Part shown: one piece after another, positions 8,203 through 17,915 of the stretch | How positions within the stretch are numbered: the stretch's first letter is position 1 | Layout of the letters: the number at the start of each line of letters is the position of its first letter | Made by a program: the position numbers and the translations under genes | NCBI RefSeq assembly: GCF_947503705.1 | Contig: NZ_CANNES010000012.1 | Coordinates: forward strand, 54,055 to 118,054 | From: an uncultured Tateyamaria sp. | Lineage (GTDB): Bacteria > Pseudomonadota > Alphaproteobacteria > Rhodobacterales > Rhodobacteraceae | Length of the DNA: 64,000 bases | Reading direction: 5' to 3' | Notes under the pieces: model-generated | Told to the model about the DNA's origin: nothing | The model's database searches: none | What the model saw: the letters and a program-made list of their open reading frames with translations, nothing else

Positions 8203-9129
8203 ATGAAAAAAGTACTTTTTGTACGCCAGTTCCATGCATTAACCGGCGGCCATCTTAAACATGCAGACTATATATCGCACACACAGGCTGATCCGCGTTT
8301 TGCCCCCGTCCTGCATGTGACGGAAGACAGCGATAAGACGGCTCTGGAAGCCCTTCTGCCGCCGAACCTGTCCCGCACCTCACTGCCCTGTGAAACGGAT
8401 ATCCTGTTTCTGGCAGGCATGGATTGGGCCATCGCAGACAAAGCGGGTCAGAGTACCAAGACGACGCCAGTGATCAATTTCATCCAAGGGATGCGTCATG
8501 CCGATCCGGCTGTGCCGCTCTATTCTTTTCTGTCGCGGCCTGCGCTGCGGATTTGCGTCAGTCCTGAGGTCACTGAGGCACTTGTGGCTTCAGGTCAGGT
8601 ACACGGCCCCATTGTCACGATAGAAAACGGCATTGATCTGGACCAGCTTTCCTCTTTGAGCAAACAGAGCCGAAATGGCCGTGTTCTGGTTATCGGCCTC
8701 AAGGACAAAGCTCTGGCACAGGGAATTTCAGACCACCTTGAGCGGTTGCATATTCCGCATGACATCCTCGTGGCGAAAATGCCCCGAGCTGCATACCTAG
8801 CGCTGGTCTCACATTATGATGTGGTAGTCTGCATACCGCTGAAGGAAGAAGGTTTTTACCTGCCCCCACTTGAAGCAATGGCCATGCAAGTCAGCGTGGT
8901 TGTGCCCGACTGCATTGGCAACCGCAGCTTCTGTCGTGATGGCGAAACCTGTCTGGTTCCCAAGCGTGAGGCCCGCGCTCTGGCTGAGGCAGCGGCCAAC
9001 CTTCTGTCCGACCCCAGAAAAGGGACGCATATGCGCGCACAAGCATTGCGCAAATCTCAGCAACATGGGCTGGCACAGGAGCGCCACAAATATCACGCGG
9101 CCCTCAGCCAACATCTACATGCGCTCTGA
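8203..9129 (+). CDS. Glycosyltransferase, GT4-like (GT-B fold)
   Basis: 308 aa from ATG 8203, beginning MKKVLFVRQFHALTGGH as in many GT-B enzymes. The donor-site half has EGFYLPPLEAMAM, the EX7E-type motif region of GT4 glycosyltransferases, preceded by a beta-strand pattern (YDVVVCIPLKEEGFY). In-frame TTG and GTG codons lie upstream but fall in the terminator. It should transfer a sugar from a nucleotide donor to a glycan acceptor in the cytoplasm; donor and acceptor cannot be told. Its end overlaps the next sulfotransferase by 11 bp, implying coupled expression. Confidence 0.75.
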   Translation: MKKVLFVRQFHALTGGHLKHADYISHTQADPRFAPVLHVTEDSDKTALEALLPPNLSRTSLPCETDILFLAGMDWAIADKAGQSTKTTPVINFIQGMRHADPAVPLYSFLSRPALRICVSPEVTEALVASGQVHGPIVTIENGIDLDQLSSLSKQSRNGRVLVIGLKDKALAQGISDHLERLHIPHDILVAKMPRAAYLALVSHYDVVVCIPLKEEGFYLPPLEAMAMQVSVVVPDCIGNRSFCRDGETCLVPKREARALAEAAANLLSDPRKGTHMRAQALRKSQQHGLAQERHKYHAALSQHLHAL

Positions 9130-9940
9130 AAACAATATCCTGATTACGGGCTTGCCCCGTTCAGGCACGACTATGCTGACGGCCCTGCTGCACGCCCAAC
9201 ACAATACCGTTGCCCTGGCCGAGCCCATGCAAGTGGCCCATCTTGCAACAGATCCAGCACGGCTGGTTGCCGAAACCACACGATTCTTGCACGAGACCCG
9301 CGTCGATATTCTCAGGATGGGTCAGGGCCCTTCCATCACACAAAAGGAACTTGGAGAGCAGACGACCAACTTTTTTGGGGATCATGCACCCGGCGGCACG
9401 CTCCGGGAAAGCCTGAGCAAGCGGCGGAGCCTCGCAATTCGAAAACCTCTCACGCCCGATTTTCGGCTGTTCATCAAACATCCAGCCTTGTTCACCGCCC
9501 ATTGGCGCGATCTGTCAGCGCGGTATTCGTTGTTTGCCAACATACGCTCACCTCTCGCGGTGCTGGCCTCTTGGCAAACTGTTGCACTGCCGGTCAACAA
9601 GGGGCAGTTGCCGGTCGGCGAACGCAACGATCAGGTGTTACAGGCACGTCTGGCGCAAACGCAAATCACTCTGGACCGGCAGATTGTCATTCTTGAGTGG
9701 TTCCTGCGCATATATGCACAGTTTCCACGGCAAAATGTCCTAAGATATGAGGATATCGTACAAGATCAGACCACGCTCCTCCGAACGTGGTTCGAGAATG
9801 CAGATTGGGTGCACATGCCGCTCACGCATCATCCCATATCCAAACGCTATCCAGATATCGACCTTGATGCTTTGAGGTTTGCGTTGCGCCCGTTGCAACC
9901 TCTTATCACATTCTTCTATCCCGAAGGAATGCCGGAATAG
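9119..9940 (+). CDS. Sulfotransferase family protein
   Basis: 273 aa, start ATG 9119 overlapping the upstream glycosyltransferase. The N-terminus carries the PAPS 5'-phosphosulfate-binding loop ITGLPRSGTTML. A 3'-phosphate-binding region is plausible at ANIRSPLAVLASW (Arg, Ser). Enzymes of this type move sulfate from PAPS to a hydroxyl, often on a glycan. Overlap with a glycosyltransferase gene suggests it modifies the same product. Base use is somewhat more AT-rich than in the glycan genes further right. Confidence 0.8.
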   Translation: MRSENNILITGLPRSGTTMLTALLHAQHNTVALAEPMQVAHLATDPARLVAETTRFLHETRVDILRMGQGPSITQKELGEQTTNFFGDHAPGGTLRESLSKRRSLAIRKPLTPDFRLFIKHPALFTAHWRDLSARYSLFANIRSPLAVLASWQTVALPVNKGQLPVGERNDQVLQARLAQTQITLDRQIVILEWFLRIYAQFPRQNVLRYEDIVQDQTTLLRTWFENADWVHMPLTHHPISKRYPDIDLDALRFALRPLQPLITFFYPEGMPE

Positions 9941-9946
9941 GGGGCG

Positions 9947-10678
9947 CTAGCGCCAGCTAGACAGATCCCACTGCAACCGGTTCTCAAGCCGGGCGATATC
10001 ATTGCAAAACACGCAGTAAAGCAATCGGCGGGAGACGTCCGGCATAGGACTATAGTTCCGCGTATGCTTTCGCTGCCTTTGGATATGCAACTGATCGCTG
10101 ACGCCTAGAAATTTGAAAATCTGCGACATAACCGTTGAATGGTTTTGCCAAAGATCGCTTGTCCGCAGAATAAAGCAGTTCTCCCGAGGGAAATGTTTGT
10201 AAAGCCGGGCAATCTGGGCGTCGTAGAACCCTCTTTGAACATAGGAGAAAACGGGGTGTTGACCGTGGGTCGAGAAATAGCGCGCCTCGTGTAGGAGGGC
10301 CACCATGAACGAGCGAGTCTCGCGACCCATCTCTCTTTCCATGATCCACTGAGAGTAGGCACGAAGAATGGGGTTTCTCAGCAGAACGATGATCTTCATA
10401 TCAGGATTGTAGCGCTGAATGCTTGGGATGCAGGGCTCTCCATAAAGGTAATAGGGAGTGACATCACCCGTACAGGCAGCCAACGCCTGATCCGTGTACA
10501 TGGCGTGATACTCTGTGTAGTCGCTGCGTTGGGCCGCATCGACATGACGGTTGAAGAAATGTGTTTCCCCGCCGCCGCGCACCAAACCAATTTCAGGATG
10601 CTGTGACAGAAAAAAGCGCAACGCCGTGGTTCCGGATTTCTGGGCACCGGCAACGACAAAATTGATCAAGTCCGCCAC
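9947..10678 (-). CDS. Sulfotransferase domain protein
   Basis: 243 aa from GTG 10678, with GGGAG upstream at ribosome-binding distance. Both PAPS motifs are clear: the 5'-PSB loop GAQKSGTTAL near the N-terminus and the 3'-PB strand-helix IIVLLRNPILRAYSQW around residue 95-110, with the conserved Arg and Ser. The distribution matches heparan/N-deacetylase-type Sulfotransfer_1 enzymes. It converges with the sulfotransferase ending at 9940, six bases away. The substrate is unknown, presumably a polysaccharide given the neighbours. Confidence 0.85.
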   Translation of the reverse strand: MADLINFVVAGAQKSGTTALRFFLSQHPEIGLVRGGGETHFFNRHVDAAQRSDYTEYHAMYTDQALAACTGDVTPYYLYGEPCIPSIQRYNPDMKIIVLLRNPILRAYSQWIMEREMGRETRSFMVALLHEARYFSTHGQHPVFSYVQRGFYDAQIARLYKHFPRENCFILRTSDLWQNHSTVMSQIFKFLGVSDQLHIQRQRKHTRNYSPMPDVSRRLLYCVFCNDIARLENRLQWDLSSWR

Positions 10679-10813
10679 TCAAATACTCCCACGTATTCTG
10701 GCACAAACCACCCAAGGTATACCCGAGTTCTCACCAAAAACTCCATTTTCCTTTGATCAGGGTTATGCCATTATTGCGCATGCAATATGCAACTGGACGG
10801 TACGGATCAACTG

Positions 10814-13800
10814 ATGTCCCGCTTCATTATTCCGGAAAATAGAACACGGTTTATACTAGGCGCGTTGTTGATCCTGACGCTGGCCGTCCTGTTCTGGACC
10901 GGCTCGCGCTATCCGGCGCTGGATGAAAAGGCGATCATGTCCGGGTCGATCCAGCTTGAGGATCCGCTGGGCTTTGAGGCCCTTTTGCCGCTTTCGCCCG
11001 ATCAGGGCCTTCTGGAACGGATGTTCCGCAGCACCGTCAACTGGGTGAACACCAACAAGAAGGGGATGACATTCGGCGTCCTTTTTGCCGCCGCTTTCCT
11101 GACCATCGCCCCCTATCTGCGCCGCCGCAGCTTTCGCGGGGGCTTTGCCAATGCGGCCCTCGGCATGGTGATCGGCACGCCCCTGGGGGTCTGCGTGAAC
11201 TGTGCCGCGCCGATTGCGCGGGGGATGTATTCGGCAGGCATGCGGGCCGAGACGACGCTGGCCGCGATGATCGCCTCGCCCACGCTGAATGTGGTGGTGC
11301 TGACCATGGCGTTTTCGCTGTTCCCCTTCTATCTGGCCGCGGCCAAGATCGGGATCAGCCTGGTGATGATCCTCCTGGTGGTGCCGCTCATCTGCCGGAT
11401 GCTGCCAGCAGTGGAATTGCCGCCAGACGAGGTGATCTGCCCCCTGCCCGATCCGGTGGCCCCCAATGCCCCGCCCGAGGGGATTTTCGGCGCATTTCGG
11501 GCTGTCATCCTCAGCTATCTGTCGAACCTGTGGTACATCATCCGCATGACCGTGCCGCTGATGTTGCTGGCAGGCGCCCTGGGGGCGGTGGTGGCGACGC
11601 TCTTGCCCAATGACCTGATTGCCGGGCTCAGCTTTGGGATCATGGCACTGGTGGTGATTGCCGTTGTGGCGCTGTTTCTGCCGGTGCCCATCGCCTTTGA
11701 CGTGGTGGTAACGGCAGCCCTGCTGACGGCGGGGCTGGCGCATGGCTATGTGCTGATGCTGCTGGTCACCCTGGGCACCTTTTCGATCTATTCCTTCTTC
11801 ATCGTCTGGCAGTCGGTGGGCCAGCGGGCAGCCTGGCTGATGGCCGGCGCTGTGGCAGCCTTGGGCATCCTGGGGGGGCTGGGCGCGCAAAGCTATTACA
11901 CCTGGTCCTCCAACCGCGCGCTCGAGATGCTGTTGCAGGGCAACGCCGCCCCGCGCCAGATGCTTTGGGCGGCCCAGGCCGCCACGCTGGAGCCCCAAAT
12001 CACCAGCAGTGACGGGGCCAGCATCACGCTGACAACGACGCCTCTCAATCCCCCCTCGCCCGCCGCCGACACCGTATTCACCCGGTTCGAGGCGGATCAG
12101 ATCGGCATCGACGCACCCGTCGAATTTTCCATGCAAGACATGTGGCCCCCTTTCTGGGAAGGGCGCAGCCTGTCCTCGGGCGACTATGACCGGGACGGCG
12201 ATATCGACCTGGCCATCGCCTCCACCCATGCGGGGATGTACCTTTATGCAAATGACGGGACGGGCCAATTTTCCCCTGTCAGGGTCGAATTAGGGCCTGT
12301 TGCGGACCTGCCCGTCTTTCATGCCGTCCTCGTGGACATCGACAATGATGGCTGGCAGGACCTGTTTCTGGCGACTTACCGGGCGGGCAATTTCATCCTG
12401 CCCAACCAGCAAGGCACGTTCGGGCCGGCCCGCCCCGTGGCCACCCGCGACGATGCGGTCATGGCCATGGCGCTAAGCTTTGCAGATGCCGACCGGGACG
12501 GGGATCTTGACCTGGCCATGGGGCACTGGGCGGCGGGCTGGTACCGGCGCATTCCGGGGCCAGAAGCGCGCAACCGGGTCATCTGGAACGACGATGGGGC
12601 CATGACGGGGGCCGCCTTTACCGACCTGCCCGGCATCCCGGGCGAAACCCTGTCGATCCTGTTTTCCGATATTGACCGGGACGGGGCGACCGACCTGCTT
12701 GTGGGCAATGATTTCGACATCCCCGATTACGTCTATCGCGGCGACGGGGCGGGCGGGTTCCAGATGATCGACCACGACAGCGGGTTGATCCCGCACACCA
12801 CCACCACGACCATGGCGATCAAGACGGCGGACCTCTTCAATGACGGCAGCCCTGATATCTATCTGGCCCAGATCGCGGGGCGGTCCTCGGGCGTGTCAGA
12901 CCGGCTCAAGATGCAGCCCATCGAGGCCTATTGCGACGCCATCCAGAACCCGACGGCCAAGGCCACCTGTGCCCGCAATATGCAGATCAAGACCTGGTAT
13001 CGCTCGGGCAACAGCTTTGACGCCTCTTATGCCAGCCGCTGCCAGGAGATGGACGGGGCGCTGGCGGGCGAATGCCGGGCCATGCTGGTCAAGGATCTGG
13101 CGATCCAGCGGCGCGACCCTGCGGTCTGTGCCCTGATCCCGGCGGGTCACCCCATCCCGCGGGCCTATTGCGACCTGCATTTCGCCCCCATCCGCAGCGC
13201 AACCGAAGCCGAGATCGCACTGACGCACCCGCAGGTTCTGCGCTCCAACGTGCTCTTGGACTGGGAGGGGACGCGCTATGCCGACCGGGCCGAGGCGGTG
13301 GGCCTTGATGTGGGCGGCTGGAGCTGGGACACCAAGATCGCGGATTTCGACCATGACGGCTGGCAGGACGTCTATATCGTCAACGGCACCTGGGTCCCGA
13401 ACGAGGTCACGCCCTCGAACCTGTTTTTCCACAATCAGGGCGACGGCACGTTCACAGAGGCCTCCGGCCCCTTCGGGCTGGAGGATTACCTGATGACGGC
13501 CGCCGCCACCCGGTTCGACATGGACAATGACGGCGATCTGGACATGATCACCCATCCCGTGAACGGGCCGGTCACGGTGTTTCGCAACGCAACGCAAACC
13601 CCCGGCGTGGTGGTGTCACTGGCCGACAGGCGCGGCAATCACGACGGGATCGGCGCGGTGCTGACCCTGACGGACGGGGCAGGCAACACCCAGATGCGCG
13701 AGGTGCAATTGGGCGGCGGCTTCATGTCCTATGACGCGCCGCGGGTGCATTTCGGCCAGCCGGGCACCCGGCTCGATATCGCCTGGGCCGATGGGGCCCG

Positions 13801-13858
13801 CACGGTGATCGAGAGCACATTCGCCCCGGGTCTGCATCACGTGATTGCGCGGGATTAG
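10814..13858 (+). CDS. Integral membrane permease (DUF318/ArsP-like) fused to FG-GAP/VCBS propeller and ASPIC/UnbV domain
   Basis: 1014 aa from ATG 10814 (an in-frame ATG at 10787 would add nine residues). Residues 1 to about 390 contain many transmembrane helices; one holds GVCVNCAAPIARG (Cys127, Cys130) and is followed by ASPTLNVVVL, resembling DUF318/ArsP-type permeases. From about residue 455 there is a series of calcium-binding FG-GAP blades (DYDRDGDIDLAI, DIDNDGWQDLFLA, DADRDGDLDLAM, DFDHDGWQDVYIV). A Cys-rich insert (about 700-800) splits them, and an ASPIC/UnbV-like segment closes the protein (GDGTFTEASGPFG; GIGAVLTLTDGAG). The fusion suggests a transport or sensing channel with a large periplasmic propeller. 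Substrate unknown. The frame is continuous, so this is not a mis-joined pair. Confidence 0.78.
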   Translation: MSRFIIPENRTRFILGALLILTLAVLFWTGSRYPALDEKAIMSGSIQLEDPLGFEALLPLSPDQGLLERMFRSTVNWVNTNKKGMTFGVLFAAAFLTIAPYLRRRSFRGGFANAALGMVIGTPLGVCVNCAAPIARGMYSAGMRAETTLAAMIASPTLNVVVLTMAFSLFPFYLAAAKIGISLVMILLVVPLICRMLPAVELPPDEVICPLPDPVAPNAPPEGIFGAFRAVILSYLSNLWYIIRMTVPLMLLAGALGAVVATLLPNDLIAGLSFGIMALVVIAVVALFLPVPIAFDVVVTAALLTAGLAHGYVLMLLVTLGTFSIYSFFIVWQSVGQRAAWLMAGAVAALGILGGLGAQSYYTWSSNRALEMLLQGNAAPRQMLWAAQAATLEPQITSSDGASITLTTTPLNPPSPAADTVFTRFEADQIGIDAPVEFSMQDMWPPFWEGRSLSSGDYDRDGDIDLAIASTHAGMYLYANDGTGQFSPVRVELGPVADLPVFHAVLVDIDNDGWQDLFLATYRAGNFILPNQQGTFGPARPVATRDDAVMAMALSFADADRDGDLDLAMGHWAAGWYRRIPGPEARNRVIWNDDGAMTGAAFTDLPGIPGETLSILFSDIDRDGATDLLVGNDFDIPDYVYRGDGAGGFQMIDHDSGLIPHTTTTTMAIKTADLFNDGSPDIYLAQIAGRSSGVSDRLKMQPIEAYCDAIQNPTAKATCARNMQIKTWYRSGNSFDASYASRCQEMDGALAGECRAMLVKDLAIQRRDPAVCALIPAGHPIPRAYCDLHFAPIRSATEAEIALTHPQVLRSNVLLDWEGTRYADRAEAVGLDVGGWSWDTKIADFDHDGWQDVYIVNGTWVPNEVTPSNLFFHNQGDGTFTEASGPFGLEDYLMTAAATRFDMDNDGDLDMITHPVNGPVTVFRNATQTPGVVVSLADRRGNHDGIGAVLTLTDGAGNTQMREVQLGGGFMSYDAPRVHFGQPGTRLDIAWADGARTVIESTFAPGLHHVIARD

Positions 13859-13877
13859 AGCCGCTATCAGGCTCTAA
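13855..13877. terminator. Bidirectional hairpin between convergent genes
   Basis: Perfect 8-bp inverted repeat TTAGAGCC (13855-13862) and GGCTCTAA (13870-13877) with a 7-nt loop. The stop codons of both convergent genes lie in its arms. There is no strong T tract on either side, so termination strength is uncertain. Confidence 0.55.
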
Positions 13878-14752
13878 CCCAGTATCTGCGCATAGTCGGC
13901 GGCCACATCCGGCGCCACGTCGGCGCGCGCGGCCAGAATCTGCAGAATGCGCAGCGTCAGGTCGGGGCTGTCAAACACCGCATCGGCCAGCAGGGCCAGA
14001 TGTTTCAACGCCTCGCTGTCCTTGGCTGCCAGGGCCAGCAGCCCGTTGACAAAGACGGCATCCCCATCCGTCAGCTGGTTCCTGCTGCGCCATTTGGCCA
14101 GCGCGCCAAGCGCCTCCGAGCCAATGGGCATGGTCTGAAAATGCACGAACTTGTGCAGGTCAAAGCCGATCTGGCGCAAGCTGCGCATCTGGTCGTCCAG
14201 CAGAGGCTGACCGACATAAAGCGGAATGGCCGCCACCTCGCTCATCACCACCTGCGCCTGACCCAGGATCTGCGCACCGTGCTGAAACACCTGCTGTTCG
14301 GCGCCCTGAATATCGATCTTGAGCATGTCGATCGGGCCGATATCGGGCAGGTCATCAAGGCGATGGGTGTCGATCTTTGGGGTGTCGATGGGCTCCAACA
14401 GCGCGTCCCAACAGCCCAACAGGGTGACAACCTCGGGGTTGAACGGCAAAAGCGAGGTAAAGCCGCTATAGCGGTGCACGTTCAACGTCTGCCGCGTGCC
14501 ATCGCCAATGGCATAAGGATACACGGTCTGGTTTTTCTTGGGATGGGCCTGGATCTCTTCAAAGGCCTGCGGATGCGGTTCAAAGGCCACCACATCCAAC
14601 AGACCATGCTCCAGCAGCGCATCATAGGGGGCCGGATTGATCGGATTGGCCCCGATATCCACCAGCCGGGTCAGCCGGGCGGGGCGCAGAGCGTCACACA
14701 GCCTGCGGGTGCGGGCAATCGGATCAGAGGCCGGGGGGGAATTTTGGGTCAT
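13874..14752 (-). CDS. FkbM family SAM-dependent methyltransferase
   Basis: 292 aa. SAM-binding motif I is LVDIGANP (about residue 30), followed by VVAFEPHP, the acidic end of strand 2, and LKIDIQGAEQQVF, the characteristic FkbM motif around residue 145. FkbM enzymes O-methylate sugars and polyketides; in polysaccharide clusters they usually methylate glycan hydroxyls. It is followed downstream by its hairpin and preceded by the divergently spaced TPR-glycosyltransferase gene on the same strand. The sugar target is unknown. Confidence 0.87.
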   Translation of the reverse strand: MTQNSPPASDPIARTRRLCDALRPARLTRLVDIGANPINPAPYDALLEHGLLDVVAFEPHPQAFEEIQAHPKKNQTVYPYAIGDGTRQTLNVHRYSGFTSLLPFNPEVVTLLGCWDALLEPIDTPKIDTHRLDDLPDIGPIDMLKIDIQGAEQQVFQHGAQILGQAQVVMSEVAAIPLYVGQPLLDDQMRSLRQIGFDLHKFVHFQTMPIGSEALGALAKWRSRNQLTDGDAVFVNGLLALAAKDSEALKHLALLADAVFDSPDLTLRILQILAARADVAPDVAADYAQILG

Positions 14753-14834
14753 GTGTCCTGATCTTGCATCTGCCTGTGGCGCTCACATAGACCCCGCAGC
14801 GGGCATGGCCGTCAAGGGAGGGGCGGACCAACCG

Positions 14835-17711
14835 TCATGACGCGCGGGCCGCAGCGGCCCCACCCACCTTTGCGGTCAGGCCGGCCAGACTGTCCAGCAC
14901 CCGCTGGCTGATGTCCTTGTCCTTGGCATTCCAGTATTTGGCCGTGGTCTTGTAGGGCAGGCGGATATGCGGCTCGATGAACTGGCGCAGGGTGTCGCCC
15001 TCAAGCAGGGTCAGATGGGCCCGGGCCTCGTCGGGGTCCGCGTCCCGCAGATAAACGGCAGCGGCCCGGGTCAGCATGCCGGGCCCGGATTTGAACCAGG
15101 CCCCATCGGCATCGCGCGCGAGCAAGGCGCGCACCGTCATGTTCAACGCAATGCGCAGCACCGGGTTGCCGGGTGGTGCGATCAGGGTGTTGTTGGCGAT
15201 GGCCCCGATGGGCTCGCGGGTGACAACAAGGCCCGACCCCAGCCCCGCCAGGGTGGCGATGTCGCCCACCACCTTGTCATCGGCATCGCTATAGATCCCG
15301 CCGAACTTGTAGATCAGGCACAGGCGCAGCAGATCGCTTTCCTCGGTCACGTGGCGGGCACGCTGAAAGGCGGTGACGAGGCGGGGGCTGAACTGGCGGC
15401 GCAGCATTTGCAGGGCGCGGGCGCGGGTCATCAGCACATGTTCGAACCCCGGCACACCCTGCCAGCCCGCAATCAGGGCGGCCACGTCGGCGGGCACCGT
15501 GTCATTGTCCCAATACTGAAAGATGCGGCGGGGCACGGCGCGCTCGGTCTGCGGGGGCGCGTCGCAGGCTTGGGCTGCCCAGCGATCAACACAGGCCTTG
15601 GCGGGGTAATAATACTGTTCGGCCAGCTTGGCCTGGGTGGCCTCGGCAGAGGCACCGGTGGCCAACGCACGGGCCTCAAGACTGCGGTACACCTGCAGAT
15701 CGGTCATCATCCGGCCATGCAGACCGGTGGTAAAATGGGCGGCCATGCGGCTGGTGCTGCCCGGATCGCTGCGCATGCTGTGCTGGGCGCTCAGGGCGCG
15801 GTCCAGATCACCGCAGGCCAGACACAGCAGCAGATATTGCTGCGGATGCAGACCCGGCAGGCCCGCATCGTGGCGGGCGGTGGCCCGCTCGAACACGGCC
15901 GTGTCCGCGCCCTGACCATACATCAGCATCAGGCGCTCACGCTCCAGATCCATATCGGGGGCCGCGGCCACCAGACGGTCCAGATGGGCGTGACCCGCCG
16001 CGTGGTTCTGCGACACGCTGCAGGCATGGACATAGATCATGATCAACGCGCGGTCTTCGGACCAGCGGCGCAAGGCCCGGCGCACATAGCGCAGGGCCAG
16101 ACCGGCGCGGCCCCCATCCACCAGATAGCGACCAATGGTGCGGGCCTTGGTCGGGGTCTGGTCGATATTGGGCAGGCCGCGGACCTGGGCCACAGCAGCA
16201 TCCGGCCCCTCGATCAGGGCCGTGGCCGCCGCCCGGAACACATCGCGCTCTGACAGGGTCAGCTTGGCACAAAGCGCGTCGATGATCGGACGCAGGGCCA
16301 CGGGATCCGCCGTGATATGGGCCAGACGCAGCACCCGGTGGGCCAGGGCCTGAGACAGGCTGGGGCGCGCCGCGAGACCGGCAATCAGATGGCTGGTGAT
16401 GTCGGGCAGGGTCTGGCGTTCGGCCAGCACCATCATCTGCTCGACCTGGGCGTCACTCAGGGCCGCCTCCCGGTCAATCAGCCCTTGCAACAGGGCGGCA
16501 ACGGGCCTGGTATCCTCCGCCCGGATCAGGGCCTCGCACAGGGCCAGCACAAGGCGGGGATCGGGATCTTGAGAGGCGTCGACAGCCCCCTGCAACAGGG
16601 CCACACCTTTGGCATGGGCACCTTGGCGGCGGGTGATTTCGGCCTGTTCCAGCAGGGCGGGGATGCGCACATCGTCATAGCCCATACAGGTGTCCAGCGC
16701 GGTAAAGGCCTTGTCCAGGGCACCCGCCTGCACATAGGCGCGGCCCAGCTCAAGATAGAGCGGACCCGACCCCGCGCGGTAGATCAGCACCTGTTCCAGA
16801 TCGGCCGCCGCCTGGCCCGGGCGGCCCGCCGCCATCTGCACCTGGGTGCGCAACAGATGAAAGACATCCGGGGCCGGAGAAGCATGGGCAATGGCAGTAT
16901 CGCACACGGCCAGGGCCGCCTCCATCGCGCCTTGCTGGCGCAGCACGGCCACATGGCCCTGCACCGCCGGAATGCGATCGGGGCTCTGGGCCAGCACAGC
17001 GGCAAAGCCCATGCCCGCAGCCTCAAGATCCCCCACCTTGCGGTGCAGCCAGGCCAGGGCCATCCGGTTCTGCTCTGTCGCCTGCCCGGCGCTGACCAGC
17101 GCGGCCAGCACGTCAATGGCCTCAGCCACGCGGCCCATCTGCTCCAGGCCCTGGGCCCTGCGGCTCTGGACCACGTCATGGGGCAGCGCCTCAAGATCCG
17201 CGGCGCGATCACACAGATCCAGCGCCTCCTGGGGGCGGCCCCGTTTCAGGGCCACATCGATCAGCCCGCGCAACGCGCCGGGATGGGCGGGGGCCGCATC
17301 AAGGGCCGCCTGAAACATCTGCGCCGCCCGGTTCAGGGACCCGTCGCGCAACAGCAGCATCCCCAGCAGCGCATATGCCGGCACATCCGCCGCCCCGTCC
17401 TCAAACAGCTCAAACAGCACCCGCCGCGCGGCCCCCACCTGGCCCAACCGATCCAGGGCGGTGGCCTGTTTGACCGTGGCCATGGCCCGCATGTCGGGAA
17501 ACTCAAAGCGCAGGCCGCGCGCCAGGGTCAGGGCCTCGTCCAGCGCGCCCTGGGCCAACAGCTGATCCAACCGCCAGCGGTGGGCAGGCATAAAGTCGGG
17601 ATGGGCCGACAGAATATCGTCCAGCTGCGCCATGGCGGCCTGCATGTCGCCTGCCGCATGCAGACGACGCAGTTCCGCCATAAGCACTGCAGGGGGGGGC
17701 GTTGAGGTCAT
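14835..17711 (-). CDS. TPR-repeat protein with C-terminal DXD glycosyltransferase (GT32/Och1-like)
   Basis: 958 aa. Residues 1 to about 700 are tandem tetratricopeptide helices (for example EALTLARGLRFEFPD, AYALLGMLLLRDGSLNRA). The C-terminal 240 residues start with RRIFQYWDNDTVPADV and include ESDLLRLCLIYKFGGIYSDADD, the signature of sugar-binding-region DXD glycosyltransferases of the Och1/GT32 type (acidic residues near 806-811). The TPR part may hold a protein acceptor or partner, as in TPR-glycosyltransferases that modify secreted proteins. There is no signal peptide, so it is probably cytoplasmic. Confidence 0.85.
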   Translation of the reverse strand: MTSTPPPAVLMAELRRLHAAGDMQAAMAQLDDILSAHPDFMPAHRWRLDQLLAQGALDEALTLARGLRFEFPDMRAMATVKQATALDRLGQVGAARRVLFELFEDGAADVPAYALLGMLLLRDGSLNRAAQMFQAALDAAPAHPGALRGLIDVALKRGRPQEALDLCDRAADLEALPHDVVQSRRAQGLEQMGRVAEAIDVLAALVSAGQATEQNRMALAWLHRKVGDLEAAGMGFAAVLAQSPDRIPAVQGHVAVLRQQGAMEAALAVCDTAIAHASPAPDVFHLLRTQVQMAAGRPGQAAADLEQVLIYRAGSGPLYLELGRAYVQAGALDKAFTALDTCMGYDDVRIPALLEQAEITRRQGAHAKGVALLQGAVDASQDPDPRLVLALCEALIRAEDTRPVAALLQGLIDREAALSDAQVEQMMVLAERQTLPDITSHLIAGLAARPSLSQALAHRVLRLAHITADPVALRPIIDALCAKLTLSERDVFRAAATALIEGPDAAVAQVRGLPNIDQTPTKARTIGRYLVDGGRAGLALRYVRRALRRWSEDRALIMIYVHACSVSQNHAAGHAHLDRLVAAAPDMDLERERLMLMYGQGADTAVFERATARHDAGLPGLHPQQYLLLCLACGDLDRALSAQHSMRSDPGSTSRMAAHFTTGLHGRMMTDLQVYRSLEARALATGASAEATQAKLAEQYYYPAKACVDRWAAQACDAPPQTERAVPRRIFQYWDNDTVPADVAALIAGWQGVPGFEHVLMTRARALQMLRRQFSPRLVTAFQRARHVTEESDLLRLCLIYKFGGIYSDADDKVVGDIATLAGLGSGLVVTREPIGAIANNTLIAPPGNPVLRIALNMTVRALLARDADGAWFKSGPGMLTRAAAVYLRDADPDEARAHLTLLEGDTLRQFIEPHIRLPYKTTAKYWNAKDKDISQRVLDSLAGLTAKVGGAAAARAS

Positions 17712-17915
17712 ACCGGGCCTATGCAGAGTGTCCAGATCAAGATGTCATGTCCTGCGCCAAGGTCAACGGCACAGCACCTGGCGCACACATGCTCCTGCGG
17801 GACATCCATCAAAAGCGCAAGGCGTTGTCGGAAAACGAGAATAACACTTTACAGGGGAACATTATGCTCAGTAACGTTGCGCGTGGACTAATAATTTTCG
17901 AAGGGAGTATTTCTT

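Noticed and set aside
10856..12268. Long minus-strand open frame opposite the permease-propeller gene
   Set aside because: Antisense to transmembrane and FG-GAP coding sequence; no recognisable domain and no start context.
16317..17705. Long plus-strand open frame opposite the TPR-glycosyltransferase
   Set aside because: Low-complexity Gln/His/Arg-rich translation, complement of a real TPR array.
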